A DNA stretch of 59,094 nucleotides from Prevotella sp. (lineage in GTDB: Bacteria > Bacteroidota > Bacteroidia > Bacteroidales > Bacteroidaceae): assembly GCA_022782305.1 (NCBI GenBank), contig JALFPC010000108.1:1-59094 (forward strand), written 5' to 3'. Below are positions 1 through 9,368 of this stretch, one piece after another. Under the pieces are notes generated by a model. The model saw nothing but the letters and a program-made list of their open reading frames with translations. It did no database searches and had not been told where the DNA came from. Both the position numbers and the translations under genes were made by a program. Position 1 is the stretch's first letter, and the number at the start of each line of letters is the position of its first letter.

Positions 1-978
1 ACAGGCGGATGCGGAGCCGTTTATCAAACTACCACCAATCCCGTGATAGCCACAGGCGACGGCGAGGCAATGGTATACAGGGCCAAGGGCACCGTGGCCG
101 ACATGGAGTTTGTGCAGTTTCATCCCACAGCCCTTTTCAGCCCAGGCGAGTCGCATCCCGCATTCCTCATTACCGAGGCTATGAGAGGATATGGCGGCAT
201 ACTCAAACTGCCCAACGGACAAACCTTTATGGAGAAATATGACGAGCGCCTCTCGTTGGCACCCAGGGATATAGTGGCAAGAGCCATAGACAAGGAGATG
301 AAAATACACGGTCTCGACCATGTATGCCTCGACGTGACACATAAAGACCCAGAGGAAACCAAACGCCACTTCCCAAATATCTATATGAAATGCAAGTCGA
401 TAGGCATAGATATAACCACCGACTATATACCCGTGAGACCAGCGGCACATTACATGTGCGGAGGCATCAAGGTAGACCTCAACGGACTGTCGAGCATTGA
501 CAGACTATATGCCCTCGGCGAGTGTGCATGCACAGGCCTGCATGGCGGCAACCGACTGGCGAGCAATTCCCTTATCGAGGCAGTGGTATATGCCGATGCA
601 GCAGCAAAACATTCGCTGGCTCATGTGGATGAGTATGACTTCAACGAGAAAGTGCCCGAGTGGAATGATGCTGGCACCATGACAAACGAAGAGAAGGTGC
701 TCATCACACAGAGCGTCAAGGAGGTGGGAGAGATTATGAGCAACTATGTGGGAATAGTGCGCAGCGACCTCAGGCTCAAGCGTGCATGGGACCGACTCGA
801 TATGCTGTACGAAGAGACTGAAAACCTCTTTAAGAGAGTGAAGGCAAGCCGAGATATCTGTGAACTTCGAAACATGATCAATGTGGGATATCTCATCACA
901 CGATGGGCCATAGAACGCAAGGAGTGCAGAGGATTGCATTATACCATCGATTATCCTCTCCATGCTTATGGTGACTGA
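1..978 (+). CDS. nadB: L-aspartate oxidase, 5' truncated by window edge
   Basis: This is the C-terminal part of the flavoenzyme that oxidises L-aspartate to iminoaspartate, the first step of de novo NAD synthesis, which NadA then condenses with dihydroxyacetone phosphate. The frame is open from base 1, so the N-terminal FAD Rossmann segment lies outside the window. Visible family blocks are TTNPVIATGDGEAM, EFVQFHPTAL, RPAAHYMCGGI and GECACTGLHGGNRLASNS, followed by the C-terminal helical domain. The GLHGGNRLASNSL block and the short tail fit NadB better than the related fumarate reductase or succinate dehydrogenase flavoproteins. The next gene starts one base after this stop, which suggests a shared transcript. 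Confidence 0.93.
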   Translation, partial: TGGCGAVYQTTTNPVIATGDGEAMVYRAKGTVADMEFVQFHPTALFSPGESHPAFLITEAMRGYGGILKLPNGQTFMEKYDERLSLAPRDIVARAIDKEMKIHGLDHVCLDVTHKDPEETKRHFPNIYMKCKSIGIDITTDYIPVRPAAHYMCGGIKVDLNGLSSIDRLYALGECACTGLHGGNRLASNSLIEAVVYADAAAKHSLAHVDEYDFNEKVPEWNDAGTMTNEEKVLITQSVKEVGEIMSNYVGIVRSDLRLKRAWDRLDMLYEETENLFKRVKASRDICELRNMINVGYLITRWAIERKECRGLHYTIDYPLHAYGD

Positions 979-979
979 C

Positions 980-2284
980 ATGAGAATAAGTCATATAGCA
1001 CGATATATCCTGATTATCATTGCAACGGCAGGAGGATGGAGTCATCATGCCGCTGCAGGTAACTTGTGGCTGGATGCTGATACTATCGCTACATCTTATG
1101 CCAATACCATGGCGGTATGTGGCGATGATACCATGACGGTATGTGTTGGCGATACTGCCATTGCCGACTCCATAGAGGCTCCATGGCCGCAAAACATAGT
1201 AAACAGAATAGACACACTGCTCACACATAGCATGTTTGAAACATCTATGGCGGGCATCATGGTCTACGACCTCACTGCTGACAGCGTGCTATATGCCCAC
1301 AACCACAAGCAACGACTGCGCCCTGCATCCACAATGAAATTAGTGACTGCCATCACGGCCCTCGACCGGCTCGGAGGTGCCCATCTCTTCAAGACCTCAC
1401 TCATGTATAAGGGCGAAGTGGCTGACAGTACACTTAGAGGAGACATCTATTGTGTGGGAGGTTTCGACCCTCGTTTCAATGTTGATGACATGCATGCCTT
1501 TGTGGAGAGTATGCAGGCTATGGGCATCGATACAATACGCGGACGCATCATCATAGACAAAACCATGAAAGACTCCGACATGCTCGGATGGGGATGGTGC
1601 TGGGATGATGACAATCCTGTGCTCTCGCCTCTGCTATTGTCGCGCAAGGATAACTTCCTCGACCGATTTCTGCAGGCTCTGAGTGATGAGGGAATCATAC
1701 TCGAGGTGGTGTGCAGTGAGGGGCGCGTGCCCAGCGATGCCGAAACAATCTGCGTGCGTAGCCACTCTATGGATCAGATCCTGATGAAGATGATGAAAAA
1801 CAGCGACAATCTCTATGCCGAGTCTATGTTCTATCAGGTGGCTGCATCATCGGGCGCACGTCCTGCCAAGGCAGAGCATGCACGGCAGATAATATCACGA
1901 TTGGTTGGCAAGACGGGGCTCAATGCCAAACAGTATGTGTTTGCAGATGGCAGCGGACTCTCATTATATAATTATGTGTCGGCAGAGATGGAGGTGGCTA
2001 TGCTCAAATATGCCTATCGCAATACAAATATTTATATCCATCTGTTGCCATCGCTGCCAATAGCGGGAGTGGACGGCACTCTTAGGAAACGTATGCGTGG
2101 CACTGCCGCTGAAGGTAACGTTCACGCCAAGACGGGCACCGTGGAGGGGGTGAGCGCACTGGCTGGCTACTGCACTGCAGCCAATGGACACATGCTATGC
2201 TTTAGCATCATAAATCAGGGCGTGGCCAGTTCAACCACAGGGCGTAATTTCCAAAACCGTGTGTGTAATGCTCTCTGCAAATAA
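980..2284 (+). CDS. dacB: D-alanyl-D-alanine carboxypeptidase/endopeptidase, PBP4 type (peptidase S13)
   Basis: This is a periplasmic penicillin-binding protein of about 434 residues that trims or cleaves peptidoglycan peptides. The active-site motifs are present in order: SxxK in PASTMKL near residue 117, SxN in NSDNLYAES near 275 and KTG in AKTGTVEG near 384. The track starts at base 962 inside nadB; I prefer the ATG at 980, just after the nadB stop, which gives an N-terminus with a hydrophobic segment (YILIIIATAGG) serving as a signal peptide. The stretch between the signal and the catalytic domain carries a short internal DNA repeat (see findings). The protein is somewhat shorter than the E. 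coli homologue. Confidence 0.9.
   Translation: MRISHIARYILIIIATAGGWSHHAAAGNLWLDADTIATSYANTMAVCGDDTMTVCVGDTAIADSIEAPWPQNIVNRIDTLLTHSMFETSMAGIMVYDLTADSVLYAHNHKQRLRPASTMKLVTAITALDRLGGAHLFKTSLMYKGEVADSTLRGDIYCVGGFDPRFNVDDMHAFVESMQAMGIDTIRGRIIIDKTMKDSDMLGWGWCWDDDNPVLSPLLLSRKDNFLDRFLQALSDEGIILEVVCSEGRVPSDAETICVRSHSMDQILMKMMKNSDNLYAESMFYQVAASSGARPAKAEHARQIISRLVGKTGLNAKQYVFADGSGLSLYNYVSAEMEVAMLKYAYRNTNIYIHLLPSLPIAGVDGTLRKRMRGTAAEGNVHAKTGTVEGVSALAGYCTAANGHMLCFSIINQGVASSTTGRNFQNRVCNALCK
1099..1160 (+). repeat. Short internal repeat in the dacB linker
   Basis: Two imperfect copies of an approximately 25-base block containing ATACCATG(G/A)CGGTATGTG follow each other directly in the coding sequence. They encode NTMAVCGDD and DTMTVCVGD. 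Each copy is itself roughly palindromic (ATACC...GGTAT). The repeat sits in the poorly conserved region between signal peptide and catalytic domain. Confidence 0.6.
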
Positions 2285-2302
2285 AATGTATGGCCGACGG
2301 CA

Positions 2303-2354
2303 CCTTTGCATACCATTCATAGAAAACTATTTTGCACACCATTCATAGACAACG
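2303..2354 (+). repeat. Two-copy intergenic repeat after dacB
   Basis: Two copies of a 25-26 base unit, TTTGCAnACCATTCATAGA followed by AAACTA or CAACGA, lie between the dacB stop and the esterase start. Each copy brings a TAG triplet. No promoter box or clear terminator is visible in this gap. Confidence 0.7.
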
Positions 2355-2377
2355 AATTACAAACTATACTACTATAG

Positions 2378-3733
2378 ATGATGATAAAAAAGAATCTGTT
2401 TAGCATTATGCTAATGGCCATGCTGATGTCATGGACAGCAGTTGAGATCGTGATGGCCCAATTGCCGTTTTCAAAGGCCAAGAGACAGTGTATGGAATAT
2501 CTTGTGACTGCTGACAGTCCCAACCGCATCTATCGTGTGGGTGAGGATGCCAAGGTCAGTGTGATGGCATACACAGCTGGCAAGGGTGTGAGCGGTGTTT
2601 ATGTGCATTATCAGTTGGGTAATGAGATGATGGGATACCAGATTGTCGATTCTGTGATGCTCATCAATGGCATGGCCGAAATAAATATGGGCACCATGCA
2701 GCAGCCAGGATTCCGTGTTTGCAACCTCCAGTTTACCATTGGCTCATCTGTAATTAAAGAGAAAGTGAAAGTGGCATACAATCCCGACAAGATAGAGGCT
2801 CTAACAGTGATGCCAAAGGATTTCGACCGATTCTGGCAGCGTGCCATCAAGGAGGCTGCCAAGGTGGACCTATCTCCAGAGATTATTTCGCTGCCCCAGT
2901 ATTCCACTGATCAGGTGGAAGTGTCGCTTGTAAAGCTCAATGTGGGTCCCAATGGTCGCACCATCTTTGGCTATCTGACCAAACCCACCGACGGCAAGAG
3001 CCATCCTGTAATGTTCTGTCCTCCTGGTGCGGGCAGCAAGAAGATCACTCCCACCACTTTCTATAGCGAGCGTGGATATATCTATATGAATATCAACATA
3101 CATAGCGGATGCAATCCAGAACTCAGCGATTCAGACTATGCAGAGGCTGTAAAGGTGGCTAAGGATTATATTCACAATGGAATAGAAAACCCTGAGACAT
3201 TCTATTATCGTAGTGTCTATGCTGGTTGCTCCCGCTGTGTCGATTTCCTCTGTACGCTGCCCGAATGGGATGGTACAAATGTCTTTGTTACGGGTGGCAG
3301 TCAGGGGGGAGCCTTGACACTCGTTACCGCAGCCCTCAATAAAAAGGTTACCGCCTGCGCGCCCTTCTATCCCGCACTCTGCGACCTCACAGGCTTCCTC
3401 AATGGCAGGGCAGGGGGATGGCCACGCTATTTCAGTCTTTTTGACAAGGAAGGGCAGAGTTTACTTGCCAAGGAAGGAAACAACAATACCATCGATATCT
3501 GGGTGCGAACCCTTGGCTATTATGATGTGGTCAATTTTGCCCGCAAGGTGACATGCCCCGTATTCTATTCCTTCGGCTACAACGACGAGACATGCTCGCC
3601 CACATCCACATACGCAGCATATAATGCAATTACAGCACCCAAAACCCTTGATGTTACACCAACCAGCGGTCATTGGCGATTCATGGAGAGCAATAGCCTG
3701 TCGCTCGAGTTCTTCAATCAACATACAAAATAA
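2378..3733 (+). CDS. Secreted acetyl xylan esterase-like alpha/beta hydrolase (AXE1 family)
   Basis: This is a 451-residue exported hydrolase resembling the acetyl xylan esterase/cephalosporin C deacetylase family, which removes acetyl groups from polysaccharides or oligosaccharides. The N-terminus is a signal peptide ending near ...EIVMAQLP. A beta-sandwich-like segment of about 110 residues precedes the hydrolase domain. The nucleophile elbow is GGSQGGA near residue 307, the acid is probably in YNDETCSP, and the base is in SGHWRF close to the C-terminus. Substrate cannot be told from sequence. It is separated from dacB by 93 bases containing the two-copy repeat and is followed at 13 bases by a small gene in the same direction. 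Confidence 0.8.
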   Translation: MMIKKNLFSIMLMAMLMSWTAVEIVMAQLPFSKAKRQCMEYLVTADSPNRIYRVGEDAKVSVMAYTAGKGVSGVYVHYQLGNEMMGYQIVDSVMLINGMAEINMGTMQQPGFRVCNLQFTIGSSVIKEKVKVAYNPDKIEALTVMPKDFDRFWQRAIKEAAKVDLSPEIISLPQYSTDQVEVSLVKLNVGPNGRTIFGYLTKPTDGKSHPVMFCPPGAGSKKITPTTFYSERGYIYMNINIHSGCNPELSDSDYAEAVKVAKDYIHNGIENPETFYYRSVYAGCSRCVDFLCTLPEWDGTNVFVTGGSQGGALTLVTAALNKKVTACAPFYPALCDLTGFLNGRAGGWPRYFSLFDKEGQSLLAKEGNNNTIDIWVRTLGYYDVVNFARKVTCPVFYSFGYNDETCSPTSTYAAYNAITAPKTLDVTPTSGHWRFMESNSLSLEFFNQHTK

Positions 3734-3746
3734 CCTCTGCGATGTG

Positions 3747-4127
3747 ATGAGTTCAGTAAAGGAAAACAAGGAAGAGCAGATTCGTTTGGAGGTTCGTCGT
3801 TTTTTCAGCGAGACTCTCATGTCCCTGTATGCAAGTGAGGGAGTGCCAGAGCATGAGCGCACTCCCCGCCGTCAGAAAGAGGTGGTGATGAAGCATTATG
3901 AAGAGATTTCTGCTCGTTTCTTTGATGACATGTTTTATCGTTTGGCCAGAATCAACTGGGAGTTGCCTTTATTGATAGAAGAGGTTAAGAAGATGGGGCC
4001 CAATCCATCACCTCTGGAGTTGATGCGTCTTGTATGTGCAGACGAACCGCGTCATCAGGCTATGATAAGTGAATACCGTAGTTGTATGACCCTCCTGCTT
4101 GAGGGAGCTGACATCCCGTCAGTTTGA
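3747..4127 (+). CDS. Conserved-looking small cytoplasmic protein of unknown function
   Basis: I do not recognise the family. The track begins at 3624 inside the esterase gene, but the first sensible start is the ATG at 3747, 13 bases after the esterase stop, giving 126 residues. The product is highly charged and mostly helical, without signal peptide or membrane segment. It is rich in Glu, Arg and Met (for example RRFFSETLMSLYASEG and FDDMFYRLARINWELP). Proximity to the esterase suggests co-transcription but no shared role is evident. It ends 29 bases before the convergent queG stop. Confidence 0.6.
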   Translation: MSSVKENKEEQIRLEVRRFFSETLMSLYASEGVPEHERTPRRQKEVVMKHYEEISARFFDDMFYRLARINWELPLLIEEVKKMGPNPSPLELMRLVCADEPRHQAMISEYRSCMTLLLEGADIPSV

Positions 4128-4156
4128 TATTATGGTAATCAGAAAGCCACCTGTTA

Positions 4157-5128
4157 TTATTCGTCTGTTTCTCGTATGGCGCTGATGTTGCGCATCAGTC
4201 CCTGGTATTTGGTCCGTTTCACGGCGCTACCCTTGAAGAGGGTGCGATAGTCATCTTCTGTCAGCATGCGCCAGTCTGCTGCTGTCATATCAAATAAATG
4301 GTCGTTGGGAGCAAAGAGGGGTTCGGATGTAGGTTGACATCTGTGGTTCCATGGACAGGCTTTTATACACTCATTGCATCCGAAGATATTGTTGCCCAAA
4401 TGTTGTATAGCATGCTCGCTGAGAGCACCGCGGTTTTCTATTGTTTGGTACGACAGGCATAGGTTGGCATCCATGAAACCATCCTGGCGTAGGGCACCTG
4501 TAGGGCAATGCTTTATGCATTGCTGGCACTCCCCACATCTGTCTGTCTGTGGTGTGTCATATTGCAATTCAATATTTGTGATGATGATGCCAATCACGGT
4601 CATGTTGCCATGTTCGGGAATGATGAGCAGATGATTTCGCCCTATCCATCCCAGTCCTGCGCGCCATGCCCAATAGCGCTCCATGATAGGGGCTGTATCG
4701 CAGAATGCTCTGTAGTTGTCTATATGGCATCTCTCTGCCAGCAAAGTTAGTTTCTGCTTCATTATGTCGTGATAATCCTTGCCGTAGGCATAATAAGCTA
4801 TCTGCGGTTGCTGTGCACTGATAACCCTGGCAGGAGTATAATTTAGAGCCACGCATATCACGCTTTTTGCCCCTTCAACCAGTAGGGTAGGGTCATATCG
4901 CTTGTCACTGTTGGCAGTCATATAGTTCATGGTTGCATGATAGCCCCGTGATATCCACATCTCCATATTATGGCGATGTATGCTGTCTACGGCCTCTGCC
5001 TTGGCAATGCCGCAGGCACAAAAGCCGAGACTCTTGGCCTCGGCTTTTATACATGCACTCATGTGGTTTGGACTTATGCCGTCTGCCCCCATGCTATCTA
5101 TTATACCCATGTTGTCAGATTCACTCAT
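4157..5128 (-). CDS. queG: Epoxyqueuosine reductase
   Basis: The enzyme reduces epoxyqueuosine to queuosine in the wobble position of tRNAs with GUN anticodons; it is a cobalamin and iron-sulfur protein acting in the cytoplasm. Two 4Fe-4S ferredoxin-like motifs are clear: CGECQQCIKHCPTGAL and CNECIKACPWN. The N-terminal block LGFCACGIAKAEAV and the GLGWIGRNHLLI block are also typical. The track start at 5128 adds about 20 residues before the usual family start; MSACIKAEAKSLGF at 5062 is an equally good start. It is the last gene of a minus-strand run behind the deacetylase and GT117 genes. The tRNA-His gene in this window is one of the tRNA types that carry queuosine. Confidence 0.93.
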   Translation of the reverse strand: MSESDNMGIIDSMGADGISPNHMSACIKAEAKSLGFCACGIAKAEAVDSIHRHNMEMWISRGYHATMNYMTANSDKRYDPTLLVEGAKSVICVALNYTPARVISAQQPQIAYYAYGKDYHDIMKQKLTLLAERCHIDNYRAFCDTAPIMERYWAWRAGLGWIGRNHLLIIPEHGNMTVIGIIITNIELQYDTPQTDRCGECQQCIKHCPTGALRQDGFMDANLCLSYQTIENRGALSEHAIQHLGNNIFGCNECIKACPWNHRCQPTSEPLFAPNDHLFDMTAADWRMLTEDDYRTLFKGSAVKRTKYQGLMRNISAIRETDE

Positions 5129-5166
5129 GTTTTCTGTTGTAAGATTTCAGTAGGGCTACCATTATT

Positions 5167-5778
5167 CTATTCAAACACCTTGAATTCATATCCCTGCTCT
5201 TTGAGCCATTTTATGGATTGGGGCAGTGCGGTGATGAGTTTGTCGATGCTTTTGAGTGAGTCGTGGAATGTGATTATCGATCCGTTGCGGGCATATTTCT
5301 TCACGTTGTTCACCACATCATCGGCAGTCATCCATTTAGAATAGTCGCGCGTCACGAGATCCCACATCACAACCTTGTATTTGCGCCTCAGCCATGCATA
5401 CTGGTCCCATCTCATCCATCCGTGTGGTGGTCTAAAGAGGTCGGTATTGAGTAGTTCGTTGGCTATATCGGCATTGTTGTTGTATTCTGATATGGAATGT
5501 TTGAATCCACCAATATGATTAAAGGTGTGGTTGCCTATGCGGTGCCCCGCCTCTACCACTTGTCGGTAGAGGTCGGGGTGTTTTCTCACGTTGTCGCCCA
5601 CCATAAAGAAAGTGGCTTTCACTCCCCATTCCTCCAGAACATTGAGGATGAAGGGTGTGGCTTCAGGTATGGGACCATCGTCGAAGGTTAGATATACCGC
5701 CTTCTCGTTCTTGTCCATGCGCCAGATAGCCTTTGGGTAAAGCCATCGCAACCAAATGGCAGGTTGTTCGATAAACAT
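5167..5778 (-). CDS. Polysaccharide deacetylase (NodB homology domain, CE4)
   Basis: This is a 203-residue metal-dependent carbohydrate deacetylase of the NodB fold, acting on N-acetylated glycans. The first motif is TFDDGPIPE, the metal-binding His pair is in GNHTFNH, the RPPHG block follows, and a late block with TFHDS carries the catalytic His. There is no clear signal peptide; the N-terminal segment AIWLRWLYPKAIW is aromatic and could associate with the membrane. It is close to the small Bacteroidota deacetylases of about 200 residues. It lies 68 bases downstream of the GT117 gene and 38 bases upstream of queG, so the three are probably one transcript. Confidence 0.9.
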   Translation of the reverse strand: MFIEQPAIWLRWLYPKAIWRMDKNEKAVYLTFDDGPIPEATPFILNVLEEWGVKATFFMVGDNVRKHPDLYRQVVEAGHRIGNHTFNHIGGFKHSISEYNNNADIANELLNTDLFRPPHGWMRWDQYAWLRRKYKVVMWDLVTRDYSKWMTADDVVNNVKKYARNGSIITFHDSLKSIDKLITALPQSIKWLKEQGYEFKVFE

Positions 5779-5846
5779 ATTGTGCTTCTTCTTGTTTACA
5801 TTATTATATGACGTGCATCATTAATTACTATGATATGACACTATCC

Positions 5847-8800
5847 TTAGTTTTGGGGAAATTGTCCGCCCTTGTTGCTGTAGGCATCCATGAACATCTC
5901 CAGTTCCTTCATGCGTTTGTTACTCCAGGCCTTGTCGGCATCTTCTGTAGCCGTCACGAGATACTGCATCACATACATGTGCTTGATACAGTCGCGTTGT
6001 GCGCCTTGGAATCTGGAGCCCGAGAGGCTTAGATACCATTTCATATACTGCGATGACTTGTTCCATAGGGTTTTGATCATGCCCATAGCCTTCTGTTTCT
6101 GTCCGAGGGCTAAATATAGTTTTGCCTCGTCGAGTGAACCGCAATCATAGTCGAGCGGCACGTTATACTCTGGAATATGCTTGTCGAGATATGCCAGCAC
6201 CTCTGCTGTCTCCTTGGTCTTGCCCTCGTTGTAGAGATTTAAGGCCAGTTTGACGAATATCATGCGGTGTGTGTAGCACATTCTCATAACTGTCTCGTCG
6301 AGATAGAGCCCCTTGGTTTCCAGTCCTCCGAACTTGAATTTCTTCATGAGAATATCGTATGTCTTCTCAGTGTCGAAATTTTTGGCACCCAGTGCATTTG
6401 TCGTAAATGGTGAGATACGGTATACGAGACCCTCCTGTATGAAATTGTCGCCGAGGTTCATATAGTTGTCCGGTCCCACGGTGAGGGCTACATATACTGG
6501 TCTTACCCAGTTGCTGTTGGCAATAATCTCGAGCATCATCAGGTCGCCCTTATAGAGTGCTCTCTTGCCGCTGAGCGAGATGACCATATAGTCTGGTATA
6601 GAGTCGCTGGCCATCATCATGCCGCTCTTTTTGACAGCCTCCTTATCTATTTCGAGATAGAGGGTGTCGGTAGGAATGACGTGTGTAGAGCCTTTGCCGA
6701 CAATGTATTCCATCACCTCTTTCTGCTCGGCATTTCCCTCTCCTCTAACCCATAGTTTGAGCACGTTTCTGAGTTCGTATGGGTTGTCGCCAAACAGTTG
6801 TCTTGCCTCTTCTGGCGATGTCTTGTATATCTCGTCAATCTGTGCCTTGAGGTCTGGTTCCACGGTCACATACTCATTGGTGCCCGAGCAGTATTGCAGT
6901 CTGCTCCATCCTATTGGCAGTTTTGGAGAGTCGTAGGCTGGTCTTACCATCTGGTCTATATACCAGTCTGTTTGCAGATAGCTGAGGTTGCAGACCCTTG
7001 CATCAGTGCGGAATCCCTCCACGTCTTGGTTATACCACAAGGGGAAGGTGTCGTTGTCTCCATTTGTGAAGATGATGGGGTTGCCCTCTTCCTGCAGGTT
7101 TATGAGATAGTTCTGTCCGAAGTCGCGGCATGTATATCTTCCGCTGCGGTCGTGGTCGTCCCATGTCTGCGATGCCATTTGTACAGGCACCAGCAGGCAC
7201 ACTGCTCCCACCACGGCAGCTACGATAGCCTCATGACCTTTTAGTTTGCGCATTATTTCTGAGATGATGGCAGCCACGCCCATGCCGCACCATATAGCGA
7301 AGGCATAGAATGATCCAGCGTAAGCATAGTCGCGCTCACGTGGTTGCATAGGTGTCTGGTTGAGATATATGACGATAGCCAGACCGGTCATGAAGAACAG
7401 GAAGAATACCACCCAGAACTGTCTGATACCCTTTTGTCCCTTGCGCAGCGACTGCCAGAAGAGTCCGATTAAACCGAGCAGCAGCGGCATGCAGTAAAAC
7501 ACGTTATGTCCCTTGTTGTTCTTCAGTTCATCGGGCAGTAGATCCTGGTTGCCCAGTCGCCAGTCGTCGAAGGCCTTGAAGCCTGTGATCCAGTTGCCAT
7601 GCTCCAGTTCGCCGTTGCCCTGCAGGTCGTTTTGCCTACCTGCGAAGTTCCACATGAAATATCTCCAGTACATGAAATTGCACTGGTATGAGAGGAAGAA
7701 TCTGAGGTTTTCAATCTGCGATGGCACTTTCACCATAACGGTTTCTCCACAGCGGTCGTATGCCACCTGCTTGCCGTCTACGCCCCCCATCCAGCTCTCG
7801 TATGCTGCGGTATGGTTTGAACTGTACATGCGTGGGAAGAGCATGTTTTGTGCGTATTGATAGTCATCCTTGGTGCGCACCTCGAAGTATGAATCTTTCT
7901 CGTCGGCGGATGCTTTCTCCTTGCGCTGGTATACGGGAGCACCCTTGGTCATCACGGGTTTGCAGTATTCGCCATTGTTTTCCAGTTTCACCTGCGAAGT
8001 GTATGCCTGCCCATAAAAGAGTGGGCGACTGCCATACTGCTCGCGACTGAGATATTCTCCCAGTGTGAAGATATCCTCAGGTGAGTTTTGGTCCATAGGC
8101 GGGTTGGCAGACGAGCGTATCACGATGAGTGCATAGCTTGAGTAGCCAATCATGAGCATGAGCATGCATAGTAGTGATGTGTTTTTTATTCTGCTGCTTA
8201 TCCATGCCACGCCTTTGCGCTTAAAGTTGAGCACTACCCACAGAATGGCCAGCACGATAATGCCGATTATCACCGAACTCAATCCATGACCGTAGAAGGG
8301 AATGCCGAGCATGGCCACCGATAGCAGGAATGCGATATTCTGTCGCTTCTCGTTAGTATCGCTATAAGTCTCCCTGATAGCCCAGATGATGCATGCTATG
8401 AGTAGGAAGATATATATGATCTCTCCGGTATTGAAAGGCATGCCGAGTACGTTTACAAATAAGAGTTCAAACCATCCGCCCACTCTCACGATGCCTGGCA
8501 CCACTCCATAGAGCACGGCAGCCAGTATGACTATAGACACGCCGAGGGCAGCCAATGAGCCCTTGAGGTCTTTGTTTGAGTCTTTTGTGGGAAATCGCTT
8601 GTAGTAATAGACGAGCACTATGGCTGGCAGACACAGCAGGTTGAGCAGGTGAACGCCTATGGATAGTCCGGTCATATACATGATAAGCACGAGCCATCTG
8701 TCGCTGTGTGGCTCGTCGGCATGGTCTTCCCATTTGAGGATGAGCCAGAACACCACGGCTGTGAATGCCGATGAATAGGCATACACCTCTCCCTCTACGG

Positions 8801-9224
8801 CGCTAAACCAGAAGGTGTCGCTGAATGTATAGATGAGTGCTCCCACCATTGCCGATGCCTCTATGGCTATGGTCTTGCCTATGGTCAACTCGTCCCATCG
8901 GTCAATGAGCAGTCGTCTTGTGAGGTGCGAGATGGTCCAGAAGAGAAAGAGGATGGTGGCCGCCGAGAGCAGTGCGCTCATAGTGTTTACCATTCGTGCC
9001 ACCTGTGATGGGTCGCTGGTCAACTGCGAGAAGATGTTGGCAGTGAGCATAAAGAATGGTGCTCCAGGCGGGTGTCCGATTTCCAGTTTGTACCCTGTGG
9101 AGATAAACTCCGGACAGTCCCAGAAGCTGGCTGTCGGTTCGATGGTCGAACAATACACAAAGGCGGCAATGGCAAAAGCCAGCCATCCCATGATATTGTC
9201 TACGAGTCTAAATTGTTTCATCAC
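5847..9224 (-). CDS. GT117/DUF2723 membrane protein, O-mannosyltransferase-like
   Basis: This is a 1125-residue integral membrane protein of the DUF2723 family, related to TMEM260-type protein O-mannosyltransferases. The N-terminal half holds many hydrophobic helices. It begins with the family block TASFWDCPEFISTGYKLEIG and GHPPGAPFF, which resembles the acidic first-loop site of lipid-linked sugar transferases. A second hydrophobic block around residues 560-680 contains QTPMQPRERDYAYAG. The last 400 residues are soluble and partly TPR-like (YLDKHIPEYNVP, YLALGQKQKAM). In this phylum such proteins are thought to take part in extracytoplasmic glycan or protein glycosylation; the donor and acceptor here are unknown. 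A promoter and a hairpin leader lie upstream. Confidence 0.85.
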   Translation of the reverse strand: MMKQFRLVDNIMGWLAFAIAAFVYCSTIEPTASFWDCPEFISTGYKLEIGHPPGAPFFMLTANIFSQLTSDPSQVARMVNTMSALLSAATILFLFWTISHLTRRLLIDRWDELTIGKTIAIEASAMVGALIYTFSDTFWFSAVEGEVYAYSSAFTAVVFWLILKWEDHADEPHSDRWLVLIMYMTGLSIGVHLLNLLCLPAIVLVYYYKRFPTKDSNKDLKGSLAALGVSIVILAAVLYGVVPGIVRVGGWFELLFVNVLGMPFNTGEIIYIFLLIACIIWAIRETYSDTNEKRQNIAFLLSVAMLGIPFYGHGLSSVIIGIIVLAILWVVLNFKRKGVAWISSRIKNTSLLCMLMLMIGYSSYALIVIRSSANPPMDQNSPEDIFTLGEYLSREQYGSRPLFYGQAYTSQVKLENNGEYCKPVMTKGAPVYQRKEKASADEKDSYFEVRTKDDYQYAQNMLFPRMYSSNHTAAYESWMGGVDGKQVAYDRCGETVMVKVPSQIENLRFFLSYQCNFMYWRYFMWNFAGRQNDLQGNGELEHGNWITGFKAFDDWRLGNQDLLPDELKNNKGHNVFYCMPLLLGLIGLFWQSLRKGQKGIRQFWVVFFLFFMTGLAIVIYLNQTPMQPRERDYAYAGSFYAFAIWCGMGVAAIISEIMRKLKGHEAIVAAVVGAVCLLVPVQMASQTWDDHDRSGRYTCRDFGQNYLINLQEEGNPIIFTNGDNDTFPLWYNQDVEGFRTDARVCNLSYLQTDWYIDQMVRPAYDSPKLPIGWSRLQYCSGTNEYVTVEPDLKAQIDEIYKTSPEEARQLFGDNPYELRNVLKLWVRGEGNAEQKEVMEYIVGKGSTHVIPTDTLYLEIDKEAVKKSGMMMASDSIPDYMVISLSGKRALYKGDLMMLEIIANSNWVRPVYVALTVGPDNYMNLGDNFIQEGLVYRISPFTTNALGAKNFDTEKTYDILMKKFKFGGLETKGLYLDETVMRMCYTHRMIFVKLALNLYNEGKTKETAEVLAYLDKHIPEYNVPLDYDCGSLDEAKLYLALGQKQKAMGMIKTLWNKSSQYMKWYLSLSGSRFQGAQRDCIKHMYVMQYLVTATEDADKAWSNKRMKELEMFMDAYSNKGGQFPQN

Positions 9225-9283
9225 TGTAATATAATACTGTTTTAATTATATGTGAATAAATTTGTTTGTTTTTTCAATATATG

Positions 9284-9301
9284 AATAACACTATTATTAG
9301 T
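9284..9301 (-). other. Palindromic hairpin in the GT117 leader
   Basis: AACACTATTATTAGTGTT forms a 7-bp stem with a 4-base loop. It lies between the -7 box at 9323 and the GT117 start at 9224, so it would be part of the untranslated leader. It has no adjoining U-run, so it is more likely an mRNA structure or a protein site than a terminator. Confidence 0.45.
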
Positions 9302-9322
9302 GTTCTATTGTTTTCACATTTT

Positions 9323-9331
9323 GCAAAGATA
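9323..9331 (-). promoter_or_regulatory. Bacteroidota -7 box for GT117-deacetylase-queG
   Basis: The minus strand reads TATCTTTGC, matching the TAnnTTTGC -7 element of the primary sigma factor of this phylum. The predicted leader is about 90 bases. The box lies in the only sizeable gap between the ABC ATPase gene and the GT117 gene. Confidence 0.7.
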
Positions 9332-9368
9332 CAACAAATAGGCGGAGCACGTGTCTATTTCATTTTTT

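Noticed and set aside
505-981. 158-codon antisense ORF in nadB
   Set aside because: It is a complementary-strand shadow of a strongly supported gene, as are the other long antisense frames in the track (for example 14111-14494, 16146-16517, 40063-40986 and 44437-45189).
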